This document shows positions 61,401 to 64,000 of a DNA stretch of 64,000 nt, in pieces. Source of the DNA: Elysia chlorotica (lineage: Eukaryota > Mollusca > Gastropoda > Plakobranchidae); assembly GCA_003991915.1 (NCBI GenBank), contig RQTK01000236.1:351398-415397 (forward strand). Reading direction: 5' to 3'. The notes below the pieces were generated by a model. That model made no database searches. It saw only the letters and a list, made by a program, of their open reading frames with translations, and was not told the origin of the DNA. The translations under genes were made by a program, and so were the position numbers. Each line of letters begins with the position of its first letter. The stretch's first letter is position 1.

Positions 61401-63472
61401 CTCAACTTGAACCTCTCCACTCGTAGATAAGATGTTCTCAACTTGAACCTCTCCACTCGTAGGTAAGATGTCCTCAACTTGAATCTCTCCTTTTGTAGTT
61501 AACATGTCCTTGGACAACTACATTTGTCACATTATTTGTCTCCATCTGTATCTATTCACACGCCAAAAAGAATATTTCTCATTTTCTATCTTAGTTTGGT
61601 TGAATTCAGGTAATCTCTCTAGAAAAACAGTGATTAGTTCTTTTTACATCGTATAACAATTCGCTTTGCAAATAGTTTCACAAAAACATTGGTGGACATA
61701 TGCCAAAGTTGATAAGTTTCCTTTGACATTGTGCATTGCATAACACTCTAACTGCGTGTGACCCGACAAAAGAACATCCGTTCAATTGCAGCAATATACT
61801 GAATTCAAATAATTATTTCTAGAGATGGCGCCACACCAGCGTTTTCATAGAAATCGCGTTTTATAACAAACATAACAATCTTGTGTATAATCAGTTTATT
61901 TGGATTTTCATGAAGTATACTGGCTTTGGTTTGAGGAAACACAAATATGCTCTGAATATCCAAATCCAAGATCCACACCAATGTGGCTTTATTAGACCAC
62001 TAGTCATTTGTCCACTTTCACGGTTTCTTGTCCTGGTGATTTCTTTGCTATACGCTCATTGTAGTCTCGGCTTACGGTAAACAGCATGATATTTTATTAG
62101 TAAGAAAGAATACTTTTATATTCTTTTTATATTTTTTGCATGTTTAAGTTACTCTCAAGTAGAGTGCAGTCTGCAAACAGTCTCCGTGGATTATATGTCA
62201 TTTTGATTTAAACTTTCTAGTTGGTTGCACTCTAGGCATAAATATTATATGCTAAGCTCATGTCACAAAATCTTTTTTTTTTTCTATATCTGCATATTTT
62301 ACGAACCTTCATGGTATTGAGTCATAACTTGTTCGATTGTACTTGTACTCTTTCTCTGTTGTTAAGTTTACTTTAATGATTACTGCCTTCATTATACACG
62401 CTTTGGTGCAGTCCTATTTAATGAGCTGTACAATAAAAAATGATAGTACTACATGTACGCACAGCGCCGTGTTAAGAGCTCGTTATATGCTGATAATATT
62501 CTGCGTCTGAATATGACACATGTAATATATTCAACATCAAATATGGCGGGGTTGTGGCTTGTGGCGTTGTATCCTGTGCAATAGGCCATGACTTGGTCTA
62601 TTTTTATTTTTTTATTTTTTTTCCGTATGCCTGTTTTCACAGGGGCTATGTTGTGAGTTTGAGAAGCATTGTGAAATTTGCCATTGTTTCAAATAAATTA
62701 CTATTCAGGACAAACGATTACAAAAGGTACGCCATGCTCAATGAAGTCAGGAGACTGAAATACAGGGAAGGACGTTGTAAGCTTTGCGTTTTGGGCAGAT
62801 CAAAGAATAAAGCGAACAGTGAGAGCTGCATATATATTTGTTGTTTTTAGAGTATTCTCGTGGGGATCATCTCCGACTAATAGCCCCACGACCTGAATTT
62901 GGCATTGTTTTACGTAACGCCACATAGAGAAAGAGCAGGGGTGATACAAGTTCTCAACTGGCTGCATTTAATTGAAACTGAATCAAACGGTAAGAAACAA
63001 AACTGGCATGTTTGATTTGAAGCAGCGCGCTTTATCACTTAATGTACCTCGTTCCCGCCATAGACAAGACTCTTTGTGGGCTTTAAAATGCTCTGGACGA
63101 AGAAAATAAAAACATGTCCTATGTTAACGTCTCATCAGTCTTAAGTAGGCTCCTATACGTCGAGGGGATCCAGGGCGGGATACCTGTGACTGGGCTTGCC
63201 AGATTACACAGACGTCGACCCAATCAGCAGTGAAAAAACCGGAGCCCCCAAAGTAGGGCTCAAACCCGGACCACCTGTTTTGGAAGCTGATAATCTAACC
63301 CAAAAACAAATGGGCTCACCGAAATTAAAGCTAGAAATGTTGTGAATATATGTAACTATGTTGATACCATACCTTCCGAGGCGGCCGGAAACACAACAGT
63401 GTTGGCCAGGTCGTAACTGACGGAGATGTCGGTCAGCGACCAGCTGCTGTTCTCCTGGGCTGAGCGCGCCAC
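57529..63472 (-). CDS. LAMP-family lysosome-associated membrane glycoprotein, 3' part
   Basis: Three terminal exons on the minus strand (63472-63373, 59031-58852, 57698-57529) join in frame to about 148 residues; the gene continues past the right edge. This is the end of the last LAMP luminal domain, the membrane segment and the cytosolic tail. Evidence: ENSSWSLTDISVSYDLANT, then LGHTYACDRD and NVKLAAFGVTSADF, the cysteine pair (YACD and DHC) expected for the last LAMP disulfide, a hydrophobic run of about 23 residues (VLVPLIVACCLSAVVVIIII), a basic stop-transfer stretch (QRRRE) and a final DYRAM. LAMPs normally end in Gly-Tyr-X-X-hydrophobic; here Tyr-Arg-Ala-Met fits the YXX-phi sorting signal but Asp replaces Gly. 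Third positions are strikingly GC-rich compared with C1D and DESI2. LAMP1/2 versus another LAMP-fold member cannot be settled from this part. Confidence 0.85.
58377..58421 (+). repeat. (AAC)n microsatellite in LAMP-like intron
   Basis: About 15 AAC units, followed by A-rich sequence to 58570. Confidence 0.95.
58852..59031 (-). CDS. LAMP-like exon, second from last
   Basis: 180 nt, phase 1 to phase 1, reading ALVTYEKSDLSLFRTKLGHT then YACDRD and SADFPD. Resembles the VGNSYKCN and VQAFKV region of human LAMP1. Acceptor ccctccctgcaag, donor G|gtcagt. Confidence 0.88.
60752..61510 (-). repeat. Large two-unit minisatellite in a LAMP-like intron
   Basis: About 20 copies built on ACATGTTCTCAACTTGAACC. 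A 36-bp unit ends CTCCATTTGTAG (block at about 60752-61045) and a 40-bp unit ends CTCTATTAATTTGTAG (mainly 61046-61260 and 61320-61405), with further 36-bp variants (CCACTCGTAG) at the right. The 36-bp block is an open 12-codon periodic frame on the minus strand, but it is intronic by the exon map. Confidence 0.92.
63238..63312 (-). mobile_element. tRNA-like SINE head, minus strand, in the LAMP-like intron
   Basis: Minus strand reads TTGGGTTAGATTATCAGCTT (box A-like) and GGTCCGGGTTTGAGCCCTAC (box B-like). No body visible. Confidence 0.5.
63373..63472 (-). CDS. LAMP-like exon, third from last
   Basis: 100 nt reading VARSAQENSSWSLTDISVSY to FPAASE. Acceptor tttgtag, donor G|gtatgg, phase 1. 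One N-glycosylation sequon (NSS). GC-rich against an AT-rich flank. Confidence 0.85.
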
Positions 63473-63953
63473 CTACAAACACCATAACAAAAGGTTTCAA
63501 TAGCTTATTAAGTTTTTTCAGTTTAGTTTTGCAAGGGATGGGGCTAATAATAAGCGCTGTATATCACTGAGCGTTATTTGTTTTAACCCCCCGCCCCCCT
63601 CAAACAAAAATGAATAAAATAAAAACTCAGGACTTGAATTTATGCTGGAAAATGTATGCGTCTGAAAGACAGAATGTAAGTTGTTGTTTTAAAAACTTAT
63701 CCCAGCTAAAAAAAATAAACGGTTTGAGTGGTTCAAAGTACGGTAATTGGGCATGAACAATTACCTTTGAGATAATTTTTTTTAAAGTAGATACTCTATG
63801 TGAAGTATGTGTATCATATCATTCTGTCTCCTTTAATATAATAGAAAAGAAGAAACATGAAAGAATATGACTAAAAAGTATTTTCGACGAATGAAAAGCT
63901 GTCTCTGCACAGTTGACAGATAGGAGTTTTTCTATGATCGACCTTGATCGATG

Positions 63954-63954
<1 letters not shown>

Positions 63955-64000
<46 letters not shown>
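63955..64000 (+). repeat. (GA)n microsatellite at the right edge
   Basis: GA tract that runs to the end of the window. Confidence 0.95.

Noticed and set aside
60752..61510. CRISPR-like regularly spaced repeat
   Set aside because: Units are directly tandem with no unique spacers, and the context is an animal intron.
62554..62850. 98-codon plus-strand frame
   Set aside because: No domain or family; lies in an intron of the LAMP-like gene on the opposite strand.

Overview
The window looks like an AT-rich animal nuclear genome segment, most likely from a gastropod mollusc. It has spliced genes with GT-AG introns of about 0.8 to 5.6 kb, long repeat-filled intergenic stretches, many simple repeats, several tRNA-derived SINE copies and frequent TCTAGATC-type palindromic stretches. 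The gastropod call is an inference from the protein sequences and repeat style, not a species identification. There is one assembly gap of 25 N at 17944-17968.

Four genes can be recognised and read exon by exon. CFAP36 (BART-like ciliary protein) is on the plus strand at 8025-24254. C1D (nuclear exosome cofactor) is on the minus strand at 29708-33500, tail to tail with CFAP36. DESI2 (PPPDE-family thiol isopeptidase) is on the plus strand at 40427-46286. The last three exons of a LAMP-family lysosomal membrane glycoprotein are on the minus strand at 57529-63472; the rest of that gene lies beyond the right edge. Two weaker candidates are an unrecognised 244-residue reading frame with a good start (2753-3487, minus) and the 3' end of an unrecognised small spliced gene (about 37163-37556, plus). 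The four named genes do not form an operon or a shared pathway; they are independent housekeeping-type genes (cilium, RNA processing, isopeptidase, lysosome).

Layout: 1-8 kb is repeats, one orphan gene, and a 238-bp direct repeat pair around a small hairpin. 8-24 kb is CFAP36, with a dead non-LTR retrotransposon, a dead mariner and SINEs in its introns. 24-30 kb is AT-rich intergenic DNA with a hAT-like miniature element. 30-33.5 kb is C1D. 34-40 kb holds a GC-rich minisatellite island, the small unknown gene and two related palindromic elements. 40-46 kb is DESI2, with SINEs and CT and G runs in its introns. 46-57 kb is gene-poor and may include a long DESI2 3' UTR and a terminal-inverted-repeat element. 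57-64 kb is LAMP, with a large 36/40-bp minisatellite in an intron.

I found no convincing new biological system. The items most worth checking are the CFAP36 phase break between exons 4 and 5 (a possible 31-nt micro-exon next to the gap), a 93-bp repeat open in frame with CFAP36 exon 4, the LAMP tail motif, and several undescribed-looking palindromic or repeat-flanked elements.
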